DNA of 64,000 nucleotides from Hemileia vastatrix (GCA_030280995.1 JASXTE010000008.1:14461212-14525211), one strand, 5' to 3'. Shown: positions 34,640 to 48,353, numbered from the stretch's first letter. The notes: a model not told the origin generated them from the letters alone. Made by a program: numbers and translations.

Positions 34640-36600
34640 TCTAAGATTTTTTCTTATTTATTATAATTTTCATATTTGTTTGAGAGTTAGAAATACGTTC
34701 CCAGTTATCCATGAGTTATCCTTATGTGGTTTAATCTTATATCTTAATAAATACTCAATAACTATTCTCAGAGATCAAAATTCTATTATTTCAAATTTCA
34801 ATATCTGATATTTCTGTGATTAATTTGGGACTCTCAGGTCTATAATTTCTCTTTGAAAAATAAATCACTGTTGGAAGTATAAGTCTTGAGAAAATAAATG
34901 TAAAGAGCTGGATGTGTATTGTTATATGGAGAATACGATTGCATTAACATCAATCATTACGTTAACAACAAAAAGTCCTATAAAAGGATCTTAAAATTTA
35001 TTTATTCCCTGTCATTTGAAGATAACTTTACATACCAGTATTTCAAAATCCTATTAAATGGTATAATACATGGGTTTATCCCATCTTTCATTTTTAAATG
35101 CATTTAACAATTATATGGCATATTTTTGCTAAGTTGTTGCATATGAATAAAAAATTTAACACCAGGATTAAATTCCAACCTTTTTAATTTGTTATTGAGA
35201 GCTTGAGCAGGAGTGTTGGGAACACAACCTAGCTGGAGCTCAAAAGGCTTCCTATAATTGATTGAGTAGACAGTGCTTTTATAAGAAAATTAAAGAATTT
35301 GATGTAAGTTTAACAAGTCATGAGTAAATGTGTCCTTGTCTTTATATTCTATACCAAAGGCACAATCCCTTTTTAATTACAATCCAGAGTTTGAAAATTT
35401 TTACCAGCTAAACCATCAGTTTGGGGATGGTGAGAAGTATATAATTTCAACTCACAGCCACATATATCCATTAAAGACATTCAAAATTCACATGTAAAAC
35501 TTTGGATATTTTTCATATATGATGGCTTTTGGAAATACAACAATATTGAACATATTTGACCACCATAAACAACTAAATTTTTTGGTGGAAATTTTTTTGT
35601 TTTTGTTTTTTTCTATGGGTAGAAGAAAAATTTACACATCTTTGTGAATCTATCCAGTATAACCCATAAAGGATAAAAATTTATTTCTTTCTATGGGAGG
35701 ACCAGTGACAAAATCCATATTAATGATTTGCCAAGGGGAATAAGGTGCCTTAATATGTTGCAGTAATCCATCACTTTTCCAGTCAATCCTTTAGATTTTT
35801 GGCAAGAATCACAAGATTCAACATATAATATTGTGTCCTCAGATATATTAGCCCACCATGCAGTATATCTAATCATGGTTTTCTAGATCAAAATGACCTA
35901 CCAATATGACATCATGGAAAGGTTTTAAGATGATTTATTTCATTGATGGAGGAATAAAAATGATATTAGTAAGTTTTTCTCCAGTAATAAATGTAACTAT
36001 CATTGAAAAATTTCTTTTATTCAAAGCATTTCGGTACATTGGAGGAAAACTTTGTATCAATGCTTGAATAGAAGTATTTTTTGGATTAATTAAGATTTTA
36101 ACATTATTTATTTATGTTATAATCCTTTATAATTATTCCATAATAAACTTTAACAGTTCTTCTTCCATATTAACAATATATATGTCATGTATATGAAATT
36201 TATCATCTTCAGGCACATATGCTGGATTCAAAGTGTCATTTGGTAAAGATAATTTAGACAGAATATTCACATTTTAATGAACATTTCCGGAATTTTGATT
36301 ATTTTTTATTTAACATCTGTATTCTTGAACTTCTAATTTTCCTTAAAAAATGTCATTTTTGGTGACTTTAAGCTCTAGAGAGATTTTTACTGCACTATAG
36401 TCAGAAACCAATCAAATTTATGGAATTCAGATAATAATGAAGTTTTTCTAAGGTCCATAAAATTGTTAAACACTTTAATTGAATTTCAAAAAATTTTAAT
36501 TCACTATATTTTAAAGTTTTTTTTAAATTTAACAAATAAATATCAGACTTTATGTCATACTGGTGAAAAGAAATTAAGTTCAATAAAAACATTCATCAGG
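34640..36600 (-). pseudogene. Gypsy D integrase and RNase H remnant
   Basis: Recognisable islands: 35691-35876 encodes the integrase zinc-binding segment (TAWWANISEDTILYV, SCDSCQKSKGL), and 36401-36592 the RNase H end (LKYSELKFFEIQLKCL, LEKLHYYL). Between and left of them, about 34690-35690 and 35880-36400 align by eye with copy B DNA (for example TTGGAAGTATAAGxCTT, CCAACxxTTTTxATT) but with stops everywhere. The chromodomain region at 34640-34760 is barely readable. Confidence 0.7.
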
Positions 36601-37447
36601 TTTAAAGGAATCATAATTAATTAATTTAATTAATTTCAGAAAAATCATTATTATTGAAGACATTCCAATTATTTATATTCAAAGTTAGAAAGATTATTAT
36701 TTATGGTAAGAATAATATTTGATTTCATCTATGACCACTATTAATATATATTTTCCATTGAATAAAAAAAGTTGGAATATATTTAATCAAATTAATGATT
36801 TATTCATTCTAAAATTTAGAAAGTCTTAAAAAATCAAAAATAAATCATTACATTAGTTAATGATTAATTTCATTTTTGTTGCTACCATTTTATTGAACCT
36901 GTTAATGAAATGGTATCAATAAAGGTGGAAAAAGGTTTTCTGAGGAGATTAAATTAAATTCCATTTTAAATATAAACCTTGGTTAAAAAATTGATTATAA
37001 GGGTAATTTTATACTAAAAATGATTAAAATATAAATCCCCATTATGCACTGATTCTTTATGATAAAAAAATCACATACAGCTTAAACAAATTCACTATTA
37101 AAGAATGTAGTGACTTTGTTTTTTCCAAGTGGGTAAAAAACAGATCAATAGCTCTATGAGTTTATAGAGACTATTGGTTTCAATTTAATGATAATTATTG
37201 AATACCAACTATTCTTTGGTAGATACAAAACAACCTTCAATACCAGAGTCAGAAAACAAATTTGTTGATTATGACTGGTGGTTTTAAGGAAGAAATTATC
37301 ATTGAAGTGTATTGAAAATTCATGAAAATAGAATTATCTATTGAAGATGAATAAAATTATTTATGAAAATCAGAAGTTATATTCATATATTGAACATTAT
37401 GTTTTAACATAAAGATTTCACTTGTAGATTGATTTTCATAACAGAGA
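36600..37447 (-). pseudogene. Gypsy D protease remnant with RT deletion
   Basis: The stretch from RNase H to the zinc knuckle is only about 850 bp, whereas B and C have about 3 kb, so most of RT is deleted. The right half matches the copy B protease region: a TTTTTCCAAGTGGG word near 37118 and a DSG-encoding ACCAGAGTCAG near 37240. The left half is featureless AT-rich DNA. Confidence 0.6.
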
Positions 37448-38131
37448 TTATTTTGAAAGTAACTTGAAGTAAATTATGTTGAACTGGATCAAGGTAAGGC
37501 TCATTTTGTTGTTCAAGAAGATATATTCTTGCATAATAAATTGATATTTTTTCCAATGCTTATTAAATTTGTAACAAGTATTTGTTGCATACATTTTTAT
37601 GCAACAGTGGAAAAGACTTCCAGTGTTTTCTAGAAGGTCTACACAAGAAATATTTAGATCATAAAAGATCCTGGAGAGAAAATGTGTTATTGCATAATTT
37701 TTTAAGAACATTTCTTGAAAAAACTATTGATAAAGATATGAAGGTACTCTAAAAGGTCTTATATCATTAAAATTAAATTTTTTACAAATGTTGTTATTTG
37801 TAAAATTTAATTTAATAATTTAAATCACTTTTTTTATTCATTTAGCTAATAATTTTAAGAAATCTTTATTATAGACTTCATGGGTGTTCCAGATAAATGA
37901 GAGGTATATATTTTATACTCATATAATCATAACTGATATAACCATGCAAGATGTTTTTTGGGAAATAAAGATATTAGTGTCAAACTTTTTCTATTTTTCA
38001 GGTCATTTCATGAGAACAATTTATATGATTAATATTCTGAATAAAATGTTTCAAATCTAATGAAGAATTACTTTCAAAATTGGGATATTGGTAAATAATT
38101 TTTACTCATATCTTTTTGAAGTATTTTGAGC
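37448..38131 (-). pseudogene. Gypsy D gag and zinc-knuckle remnant
   Basis: Frame 37448-37711 has YATNTCYKFNKHWKKYQF, matching YATNTCYKCNKPWQKGH of copy C, with the second cysteine changed to phenylalanine. Further right, minus translation gives YPNFESNSSLDLKHFIQ-like sequence, matching YPTFDGDSSSDWKHFIQ. Gag is then interrupted at 38132-38136 by insertion of element B and resumes after 57619. Confidence 0.75.
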
Positions 38132-38136
38132 AAAAC

Positions 38137-39435
38137 TGTAAGCCAGTCGTCTAGAAGAAGAAGAAGAAGAAGAAAGAAATAAAAGGGAACTAGGATAAGG
38201 TGAGGAGATAGTAATTAATAATAAATGAGATTTAAAATTTTAATTAAAAGAAGAGAGAGAAATAAAGAAATGCAACAACAATTGCCTGAGTAGAGACACA
38301 ACGGGAGGTTCAATTTAAATATAATTATTATTATTTTGATAAATTATATCTCAGTGCGCGGTTCACAATTACTATTATTAATATACTTACTGCAACCTCA
38401 GAATATTTATTTACATTTTAAATTAAACTTATAATACTAATAAAAAAATAGAATAAACGTGTTATATATATTTAAAAAATATGTTAAAAATTGAGTGTAA
38501 TAAGTGATAGAGCTACAGGGGATTATCCAAAGCCTTTTATAGGCAATGGATCCTCTGAAGAGCCACAAATGAGTAATTACAAAGTAGTAATAAAGTGAAA
38601 CAAGAATATAAAAGAATATAACTAAAACATAAAGATTGAGAGAAAAACATGAAACAATAAACTAAACCTGTGAGTAAGTAACCAATTTTCCCACCATAAA
38701 TTCCCAAAACAATTATTTAAAATAATCAGTAACTAAGTAAGTCTGAAACATAAGAAAAGTGAGTAAAATAACCCAAAACAGATATTACAGTGAGATGTAA
38801 AGGGTTTAATTAAAACAAATAGAATTATTTTCACACAAAAATCCATGTAATCAATTTAATCCAGTATAAAGCAAATTTAATCAACTTTTTTAACTATGTA
38901 ATTAATTCAATAACTAGTTTAAATGAAACAAATAATTAATTTAATGATTTTTCTAATTGAAAGTGAGAATTTTAATACCATCTTATTAAATAAGTGTTTT
39001 AATTTATTTAATAATTTTACTGACACAATTAAGGGTCAAAAAAACGCCCAATATTATTGTTTAATAAGATATGTATGGCTTTATTTAATATATAATTTTA
39101 ATTAATTAATTTAATTAAATTATAAGTTAACTTTACAATTATATTTTATAATATATGTTTATAATTAATTAATTTTTAATTTATATTTATTAAATACCTA
39201 AAAATGCGCCATAATTTATAGAATATATATCATGCTTAATTTAAATGTATAAATAATTTATATAATAATAAAATTAATATAATACTTATTATATATATCT
39301 AATAAAATAATTATATCATTTCATTATGCAATATAATATTAATTTATATACATAATAAGCATATTTTTATGCCCTCTTTTAGTTCCAGTAAATTCACATA
39401 AAATTTTCTGGGCTCCTGGTATAGCCTGGCTGACA
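38137..39435 (-). repeat. Left (3') LTR of B
   Basis: 1299 bp, starts TGTAAGCCAGTCGTC and ends TAGCCTGGCTGACA. Near the start is a GAA repeat (about 38155-38180). Polypurine tract on the minus strand next to it: AGAGTGAGGGAG. The small frames inside are not genes. Confidence 0.9.
38535..38541 (-). promoter_or_regulatory. LTR TATA box, B left LTR
   Basis: Minus-strand TATAAAA in GCCTATAAAAGGC. The other B LTR has it at 46678-46684. Confidence 0.6.
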
Positions 39436-39480
39436 CTCCCTCACTCTAAAAAAAACAATAAAAAAATGCTAAGATTTTTT

Positions 39481-41018
39481 CTATTTATACTTCTTTAACA
39501 GAGTATGAAGATTTGAAATTTCCTTGCCAGGTATCCATGCATCATGTTCAGATGATTTGTTCTTATATCTCAAGAAATATTCAGTACCTCTTTCAGAAGT
39601 GATAATTCTATCATTGAGAATTTTATCAATTTCTGCAGTTTCTGTGACTTCCTGAGGGTTTTTCTTAGGTCTTCCCCTCCTTTTGGGAAATAGGTCACTG
39701 TTGGAAGTATAAGGCTTAAGCAAAGAAATGGGAAAAACAGGATGTTTCCTATCATATGGGGAATACAATACAACTTCTACTGCATTATCTCCAACCATTC
39801 TTTTAACAACAAATAGTCCCACAAAAGGATATTTTAATTTTTTGTTACCTTGTAGACTTAAATGGACAGTAGATATCAACACTTCATCACCCTTTTTAAA
39901 TGTGTATTCTCTATGGGATTTATCCCATCTCTTCTTTTCATATTCAAATGCTTTATCAATACAGCTTTGAGCATGTTTTCTGCATAGCTGTTGCATTTGC
40001 ATAAAAGATTTTACACCAGGGTGTAGTTCCAACTTAAATAATTTATTATTGAGAATTTGAGCAGGAGTTTTTGGGAAATAACCTAACCAAGCTCAAAAGG
40101 CTTTTTCTCAGTGACAGAATGAACAGTGCTATTATATGCAAATTCTAGACCAGGCAATAGAGTGACCCAGTCATGAGTAAATCTGTCATTGTCTTTATAT
40201 TCTAAACCAAAGGCACAATACCTTCTAATCATATCTTCCAGAGTTTGAATCATTCTTTCAGCCAGACCATCAGTCTGAGGATGGTGAGCTGTAGACAATT
40301 TTAACTCACAGCCACAAATATCCATCAAAGAGGTCCAAAACTCAGATGTAAATTTTGGATCTCTATCAGAGATAATGGCTTTTGGAAATCCAACAATATT
40401 AAACATGTAAGTCCACCATAAGAAAGCTAATTCCTTTGTAGATACATCTTTGTGGGTGGGAATAAATTTGCACATTTTTGTGAATCTATCCACTATTACC
40501 CAACAAGAGTTAAAACTGTCTTTACCTGCTACAGGAAGACCAGTGACAAAATCCATGTTAATTATTTGCCAACGAGCATCAGGTGCTTCAATATGTTGTA
40601 ATAACCCTGCTCTTTTACCTTTCAACCTTTTAGATTTCTGGCAGGAATCACAAGATTCAACATATAATATTGTATCTTCAGACATATTAGCCCACCAAGC
40701 AGTGTTTTTGATTCTAATCAATGTTTTTTCAAGATCAAAATGACCAGCTAATATGTCATCATGACAAAGTTTGAGGATAGTTTCTTTCATAGAAGGAGGA
40801 ATTACAATTACATTAGTAAGCTTTCTTCTATAATATATATAACCATCTTCAATAAAAAACTTTCCCTTAATCAAAGCATTTTGATACTTTGCAGGAAGAG
40901 TTTTAATCAATGCTTGAATTGAAGCATTCTTAGGATCATTTAAGATAGTAACTAATTTACTTAAATCAGAATCTTTATCATATGAATCCAGAATAAATTG
41001 TAATAACTCTTCTTCCAT
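39481..41018 (-). pseudogene. Gypsy B integrase with chromodomain
   Basis: Piece 40083-41018 has the zinc-binding pattern CHDDILAGHFDLEK...SCDSCQK and the catalytic core: MDFVTGLPVAG, ISDRDPKFTSEFW and HPQTDGLAERMIQTL, all three acidic residues present. A frameshift at 40083 ends it after TEKKPFE. Piece 39481-40032 continues with FKKGDEVLIST, HPVFPISLLKPY, KRRGRPKKNP and a chromodomain-like end (ILNDRIITSERGTEYFLRYK, HDAWIPGKEI). Chromodomain integrases are known to steer insertion to heterochromatin, which fits the nesting here. Confidence 0.9.
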
Positions 41019-41023
41019 ATCAA

Positions 41024-42776
41024 CTATAGATATACCATGGATATGAAAATATCATCTTCAGGTACATAAGCATGATTGGAGTCATTATTTGGCAGAGGCA
41101 ATCTAGACAGCATATCAAAATTGGAGTGAACATTTCCAGCCCTATGGATAATTGTCATTCTTCCTCTGTATTCTTGAACAGCAAGTTGCCACCTGAACAT
41201 ATGTCTATTAGGTGTTTTCAGGTTAAAGAGGAACTTCACAGCACTACAGTCAGTTACCAATTCAAACTTTTGGAAATCCAGGTAGTAATGAAGCTTCTCA
41301 AGAGCCCAAACAACTTCTTAGCACTCTAATTGAGTGGCACCATATTTCAATTCACTATTTCTAAAGGTTCTTGAAATATAACAAATTACAACCTCTGAGG
41401 ATTTATCATTAATAATTTGTTTCTGGTGGAGGGCAGCACCCAGACCAACAAAGCTAGCATCTGTGTACAGTAAAAAAGGGTTGTTGAAATCTGGAAGAGC
41501 CAAGATAGGGGCTGTCATTAAACAACATTTTAATGCATCAAAAGCTTTTTGACAGTCATTATTCCAGATAAATGCAACTTCTTTTCTAGTTAGTTTGGTA
41601 AGAGGCAAGGCTATGACCTGATAATTTTTAATATATTGTCTATAATAGCCACACATACCCAAAAAACTTTGGATTTCTCTTACAGAAGTTGGTGTCTTTA
41701 CATTTTGAATTGCAGCAACTTTTTTGTGGTCTACGCAAATTTGTAGGCCTGAAACAACATGGCCAAGGACTTTCAAAGATTGAAAACCCAATTTACACTT
41801 TTTCAAGGACAAGGTCTTATTGATTTCATCCATTTTTTTGAAAAACTCTATTTAAGTGAATCATATGTTCATCAAAATTTTTAGAAAAAACTATAATATC
41901 ATCAATATACACCATGAGCCACCCCTCAATTATTTCCTGATGGAAAGTGTTATCCATGACTTTTTGAAAAACTGAAGGGGCATTTTTAGGGCCAAATGGC
42001 ATTCTATCATACTTATATATTCCCATATGAGTAGCAATAAGTAAAAATTTTTGAGAATTTTTCTCAACTGGAACTTGATGATACCCTTTATTACCATCCA
42101 GACAACTAATAAATTTTGCACCTTGAAAGGTAGCATGTATTGAATTAATTCTGGGTAAAGGATAAATATCATCAACAGTATATGTGTTTAATTCTCTGTA
42201 ATCTCCACATAATCTAGCTTTATATTTTTCATAAGAGATTAAAACTGGAGAGATGACACAGTATTTTGGTGTAACATCTACTTTTTCAATAATATTCATA
42301 CTCAATAAAGCGTAGATATTATTTTCTATATCCTTTCTTTTTGTGGGAGAAGCAGGGTAAGATTTTTTCTTTAGGCTAGGAGGTATTTCATCCAAGTTGC
42401 AAGATAGAGAAATTTTCATTTCATCTTTAACCAAGCCTAACACATGGGAACCATGAGAAAAAGCCATTGGGAAAGATGTAATTAAGGCTACTATTGAAAC
42501 TTTTTGGTCATCAGTTAATTGATCATCAAAGGAAGCTGTTTCAATTTCAGACAATAATACATTCATTTCTTCTGTTTGTCTACCTTTTAATTGGATTAAA
42601 GAATGATAAGATTTTAACAAGGGTTCAGAATGCTTTTTAGAAGAAATTTTAAATTTTCTTTTCTCATTCATTCCCAAAGTAAAATAATTATTTGCAGGAT
42701 CCAATTTAATGCCAAACATGGTTAAAATATCATTTCCCATGATAAACCAATTGATTAAATTGTCATTTTTCATCAC
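41024..42776 (-). pseudogene. Gypsy B reverse transcriptase and RNase H
   Basis: Pieces 41826-42776 (RT fingers and palm, with ARLCGDYRELN, MPFGPKNAPSVFQ and active site YIDDIIVFSK), 41318-41833 (thumb, connection and RNase H start, LYTDASFVGLGAALHQ) and 41024-41260 (RNase H end, VTDCSAVKFL). Catalytic residues look intact. The breaks are a frameshift at about 41830, a stop near 41318 and a frameshift near 41024. Confidence 0.9.
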
Positions 42777-43700
42777 AACAAATTCACATATAGCACTGGC
42801 AAAACAACCATTATATTTAAAGAATACAGTGATTTTGTATTTGCCAATGGGACATAAAACAGAACCATAACCTTTCCATTTTCAGATGTTATAGGTAATA
42901 ATTTGCATTGATAATCCTTATCTACAGAAGCAAGTGCTTTCTCAGAAACAAAACTTCCCCCAGCACCAGAGTCAAGAATAACCTCAACATTTTTACCATA
43001 AATGATAAATAGTGCCCTCAAAGGTGATATTAATATGGAACTGTCAGTAATATCTCTAATTAATTCAGAATTTTCTACAGAAGATAAGTCAATATCACAA
43101 TTATTAGACCAATTATCTAGATATTGGATATCTTTTTCTAAAACCAGAACTTCCTGAGAAGACTCATGGTCATAAGAGATAATGCTATTACAGTCACTGG
43201 AGGAATCATCAAGATCACCTTGAGTATTATCAGATTCCTCATTTTGTTCTACAAGATGAATTTTATTGTCACAAATATGTCCTTTTTGCCATGGTTTGTT
43301 ACATTTAAAACAAGTATTAGTTTCATATTTCTTTGGAGCAACTGGGACAGAGGGTCTGCCAGTTTTTTCCGGAAGTTTTTTGGAGAGCTTTTGTTGGTCA
43401 TGATAAGATTTAACAGGATAATTCCTTGTTTCATATCTATGATTTAATAGGACTTCATTACAGATATTAATAAAGGAAGAATTCTCTCTCACATGCTCAA
43501 CTCTTGCCACAGTCAAATCCCTCAGAGAATTTGGTAATTTATAGAGAATTATATCTCTCCAAATATCATAATCCATTTTAGGATCCATGGCTCTAAGAAT
43601 TTTTTTAATTTTCATAAGGAAAACAATAGGTTTTTCAGGAGAGGAGGATGCATATTTAGCATTCTCATATAATCTCTGCTGGGAAAGCCTGAATTAGGAA
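42773..43700 (-). pseudogene. Gypsy B gag end, zinc knuckle and protease
   Basis: Piece 42773-43615 runs from gag (LRAMDPKMDYDIWRD) through a knuckle CFKCNKPWQKGHIC (C-x2-C-x7-H-x-C) and an acidic spacer to protease with the intact signature LDSGAGGSF. It shifts frame near 42870 compared with C, then overlaps the RT piece. The plus-strand frame 43166-43447 is antisense. Confidence 0.85.
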
Positions 43701-45127
43701 CCACCAAATTGATTTTAAATCAATGTTTTCCACTCTTTCCAAGTATAATGTTGATTGTCCAGTAAAACAGATTCATACCACATTAAAGCTACATTGGAAA
43801 ATAAAGAAATTAATTTAGAGACAATTTCTTCATCTGGAAATTTATAAGAGTTTTTCAGATAATCAATTCTCTGAACAAAGTGTTGCCAGTCAGATGAAGA
43901 GTCACCATCAAAAGTGGGATATTGATCCAGTTTGGGCCAATTTTTCTGGCTACTGGGATGGTCCATCCTTTGGTTTGAATTACTTATCATTAATTATTCC
44001 TGAAGTTTAGCCAGGTGTTCAGAAATCTCATCATTTACAGAAACAGCTGGTACATGACCATTACAAGATTTTTTGCTAGTAGAAAAAGATCTTACAGACT
44101 CATTGGTAGTTTGTTTAATTGCTGAAATATGGGGAAGAAAAGAGCTGCTTTGTCCAGGCTCTTTTTCTTTCTTTTCATGCATCTGATGAAAAGCATTTTA
44201 ATCCATGCCATAATGATTGATGGTTAAGGCTGAAAATTTTTCCTGCAGGTCAGACACATAGTTTCTTATCCTTGGAATTTCAGACATTTTGTCATTTATT
44301 TTTGCAAGGGATAAAACATTTCTGTCCTCAAAAACTGTGTGTTTGGTACTTAGTGCATGGAAATCATTTTTTAGCTTTTTAAACTCATTGTGTAGAGATT
44401 TAATTTCACCTTTTAATGAAAAATTTTCATCAATAAGGGGTTTCAATTCACTCAAGGTTTTATGCAGACTGATATTCTTATCTGAGATAGCTCTATGATC
44501 ACTCCTTATTTGTTTTTGTTGGCTAAGAACAGTATTCAAGTTTTCTTAGATTATAAAATAAGCTGTATCTTGTACAGAAGAACTTACTTTACAATGCAAG
44601 TGCAAATTATTTAATCTATCACTCTCATGTATTAACACATCTTTCAAATGTTTGTCTTTCACAACATTAAAATCAAGTGTATCTTTCAATATTTTTTCAG
44701 AAGTTTTCTCAATTAAAGTATAGACTTCAGGGGAAAAAGAATCATTCTTAATTGAAAGAGAAGAATTAATTAAAGAAGTAGAAGTCAAATGTAAAGGTTC
44801 ATAAAATGATAATTTTCTAATTACATCATTGGGGCTACTCATTAAAGGAAGTTGTCTTTTTAAGGGTTTAACTGTTCTTTCACCAGGATCCACAATATTA
44901 CTTGTGGAAGAAGATTTTTTATTATACATACCAACATGTTTATCAAAAAAATTACTTACCATGTCAAGAGAGGAAACTTCCCCTGTGCCTTCTTTCTCCT
45001 GCCTCCATGATAAGGATGGGGCTGAGGAGATTGATTGTAGGTTGGTGTCCTGGATGGGCCAGGGTGTTGAGCTGTTGGTTGCTGGACATTCTGTTGGTAA
45101 TGGTTCATCAAGTAATCCCATTTCCAC
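43700..45127 (-). pseudogene. Gypsy B ORF2 gag region
   Basis: Pieces 44546-45127, 44198-44539, 43994-44182 and 43715-43990. They contain an N-terminal Ser/Pro-rich part, a long coiled-coil region (LSELKPLIDENFSLKGEI, LHNEFKKLKNDFHALSTK) and the gag domain (LDQYPTFDGDSSSDWQHF, NVALMWYESVLL). ORF2 overlaps ORF1 in the -1 frame over 44956-45127, as in copy C. Several one-base indels break it. Confidence 0.85.
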
Positions 45128-45615
45128 TGCTCCACCTGCAGAGTGTTTTGGTTTTGAGAGAAGGAGCTGGGTGCCTGATGGGGCTGAGGTTGAGGCTGAG
45201 GCTGAGAGGCTGGGAAAGGAGGAGTTTGAGTCTTTTTGGGATTTAATAACTCCTGCATCTGTTTCCAGAGTGTGTCTACTCTTGCCTTGTACTTCATACT
45301 TTCTGCATTCAGTTATTTTATGTGACTGGAAAGGTTTTTTACTTGTTGAGTCAGGGGTATCTTTTTTATTTTTATCCCCTTTAGTGGATTTTCCTGATTT
45401 ATAAGAGGTTTTGCTTCTTTCAGAGGTGTTTGATGAGGGGGATTTGCCACTTCTCCTGCCATCTCCACATGCTGAAGGTTTTTGTCAGCTGAATAATTTT
45501 TGTAAGTTAATTTAGAAGGACCTACAGATTCAGTGTCAAACTCCACTTCAATCTCATCCACATGTAAGTTATCCATGCTGTTATCCAAACTACTGGACAT
45601 TAAAACTGTGAACAA
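44956..45615 (-). pseudogene. Gypsy B ORF1
   Basis: Reading 45615-45313 and 45297-44956 are in one frame, separated by a single TAA after LSSHIK. The product has an acidic N-terminus (MDNLHVDEIEVEFD), a lysine-rich middle (KGIKIKKIPLTQQVKNL), a Pro/Gln-rich part and the conserved LQVEQWKWDYLMNHYQQNVQ, ending GKFPLLTW and TAA. The stop lies in TGGTAAGTAA. Function unknown; position and composition suggest a gag-like or accessory protein. Confidence 0.75.
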
Positions 45616-46279
45616 AGAATCAAAATTATTTTAATGATTCAAATTTTTATTTTCAAAATAAAATATAATTAATTGAATTTTCAAAATAAAAAAAAAAATT
45701 TATTCAAAAATCAATTAATTAACAAAAAATGTAATACAAATATATGTAATTACAATTTTTTATTAAGAAATAATAATAATTATAATGGGACTAACCAACA
45801 AAGGTTTTATAAGTCAACCAAAAAAAATATATTGGAAATATTGGGACCAAGCACTGAGTACTATTATGGTCAACCAATAAATCAAAAAATATTTTAATAA
45901 AATTAATTTAATAATTTATTAAAAATTTAATGATCTTCTAGGACTAAAAGTATAACTCTATTATGGTCAACTAGGAATAAAAAAAATTTAAAAAAATTGA
46001 ACACTTACACTCAGTGAATCAGCAATTAAGCCACAATCACTGTTATTGCAATAAAAATTTAATAATATAAGTGAGAGGTGCAAAGGTTAACTTACTATAG
46101 TTATCAAGAAATCACTTCAAAATTATATATTATTTAATTAAATATAAGCCTAAAAGGTTGAACCCAAGTTTGAAACACGGTCGCGGCAAAAAATTTCTTT
46201 TTTGGCTTGAGTGGTCCGTGCGCAATGTTGTTTGTCGCAAGGTGGTGTATCGTTGTCATTGTTTGGAAAGGCCTCCAAA
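45616..46279 (-). other. B 5' leader
   Basis: Non-coding leader. Next to the LTR is a CpG-rich island (46180-46275) with CGGTCGCGGCAAAA and GGTCCGTGCGCAATG, shared with C. The primer-site side reads TTTGGAGGCCTTTCCAAAC on the minus strand next to the LTR end. The word CACTTACACTCAGTG near 46005 is conserved in C and D. Confidence 0.65.
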
Positions 46280-47215
46280 TGTAAGCCGGTTGTCTAGAAG
46301 AAGAAAAAGAAGAAGAAAGAAATAAAAGGGAACTAGGATAAGGTGAGGAGATAGTAATTAATAATAAATGAGATTTAAAATTTTAATCAAAAGAAGAGAG
46401 AGAAATAAATAAATGCAACAACAATTGCCTGAGTAGAGACACAACGGGAGGTTCAATTTAAATATAATAATTATTATTTTAATAAATTATATCTCAGTGC
46501 GCGGTTCACAATTACTATTATTAATATACTTACTGCAACCTCAGAATATTTATTTACATTTTAAATTAAACTTATAATACTAATAAAAAAATAGAATAAA
46601 CGTGTTATATATATTTAAAAAATATGTTAAAAATTGAGTGTAATAAGTGATACAGCTACAGGGGATTATCCAAAGCCTTTTATAGGCAATGGATCCTCTG
46701 AAGAGCCACAAATGAGTAATTACAAAGTAGTAATAAAGTGAAACAAGAATATAAAAGAATATAACTAAAACATAGAGATTGAGAGAAAAACATGAAACAA
46801 TAAACTAAACCTGTGAGTAAGTAACCAATTTTCCCACCATAAATTCCCAAAACAATTATTTAAAATAATCAGTAACTAAGTAAGTCTGAAACATAAGAAC
46901 AGTGAGTAAAATAACCCAAAACAGATATTACAGTGAGATGTAAAGGGTTTAATTAAAACAGATAGAATTATTTTCACACAAAAATCCATGTAATCAATTT
47001 AATCCAGAATAAAGCAAATTTAATTAACTTCTTTAACTATTTAATTAATTCAATAACTAGTTTAAATGAAACAAATAATTAATTTAATGATTTTTCTAAT
47101 TGAAAGTGAGATTTTAATACCATCTTATTAAATAAGTGTTTTAATTTATTTAATAATTTTACTGACACAATTAAGGGTCAAAAAAACGCCCAATATTATT
47201 GTTTAATAAGATATG
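46280..47215 (-). repeat. Right (5') LTR of B, first part
   Basis: Begins TGTAAGCCGGTTGTC. It is interrupted at ATATG (47211-47215), the target of element C. A TATA box on the minus strand lies at 46678-46684. The remainder is 57253-57614. Confidence 0.9.
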
Positions 47216-48353
47216 TGTCGGTCAGTCGTCTAGAAGAAGGTAAGAAAAAGAGGAGAAAAGGAGGAGAGAAGGAGGAGGACAAGGGAAAATAAAAGAAATA
47301 AATTACAATAATATATTTAATTTATTTAGGAGGGAAACAACAGCGAGCAACTTTGAGAGATGACAAAAACTTAGAATTTATTAATAATAATACTATTTAA
47401 TGTAAGGGTTCTGCGCGGCAAACACTTTTAATTACTATCAGACTTAAAGCAACCTTTAAATTGTTATATAGACTTTCAATTAGAATTGTATTACTAATAA
47501 AAAAAATATAAACGTAGTAAAATAGTATTTAATTTGTTGAGTGTAAAATAAGTGATGATGCTACAGGGGATTATCCAAGGCCCTTTTATAGGCAATGGGT
47601 CCTCTGAAGCGCCACTATGTTTGTAAATACAATAGTTAGAATAGAATAAAACAAATATATCAAAGAGTAAATGAAACATAACAATGTAGAGAAAAACATG
47701 AAACAAATAATTAAATCCCCAATTAAGAATCCAATTTCCCCGCCATTAATTCCCAAATCAGTAAGTAAAAATAGTGAATAACTAAACAAGATTGGAACAT
47801 AGGAACTATGAGAAAAATAATTCCAAACAGATGGTACAGTCTGATTTAAGGATATTTTTAAGTGAAACAAAAAAATACTTTGACGCAACAAAACATGTAA
47901 TTAATCTCAATTTAGTATAAATTAATTAATTGGTTTTTTCCTGACACAATTAAGGGTCAAAAGAAGCGTCATTATTTATTGTTTAGTATTATATGAAAGG
48001 TGTTATTTAATATATAAATTTAAATAATTAATTTAAATATATTATAAGTCAATTTTACACTTATAATTATAATATATGTTTTTCAATTAATTAAATATAA
48101 ATTTATAATTATTAAATACATAAAAATGCGCCATTATTTGTAGAATATATTATATTATGTTCAATTTAACTGTATATAAAAATTTATATAACCAATAAAT
48201 TTAATGTAACACTTGTATATAATAAAATACTTATATAATTTTATTATGCAATAAAATATTAAGTTATATTCATTAAATACAATTCTTACCCACTCTTTCA
48301 GGTTTTATAAGTTACATATCATTTACTGGACTCCTGGAATAGCCTGGCTGACA
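47216..48353 (-). repeat. Left (3') LTR of C
   Basis: 1138 bp, begins TGTCGGTCAGTCGTC and ends AGCCTGGCTGACA. TATAAAA on the minus strand at 47584-47590. The adjacent polypurine tract on the minus strand is AGAGTGAGGGAG. Confidence 0.93.

Noticed and set aside
34919..35107. Plus-strand 62-codon ORF
   Set aside because: Antisense to decayed pol sequence of Gypsy D.
38155..38185. GAA microsatellite as a separate feature
   Set aside because: Part of the LTR start in B, C and D; only its length varies.
44829..45404. Plus-strand 191-codon ORF, also 44902-45246 and 54769-54969
   Set aside because: Antisense to the Pro/Gln-rich ORF1/ORF2 overlap of Gypsy B and C; composition explained by the opposite strand.
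47494..47891. Minus ORFs of 70 and 101 codons, repeated at 56373-56785
   Set aside because: Present in both LTRs of C because LTRs are copies; hydrophobic AT-rich translation across the TATA region.
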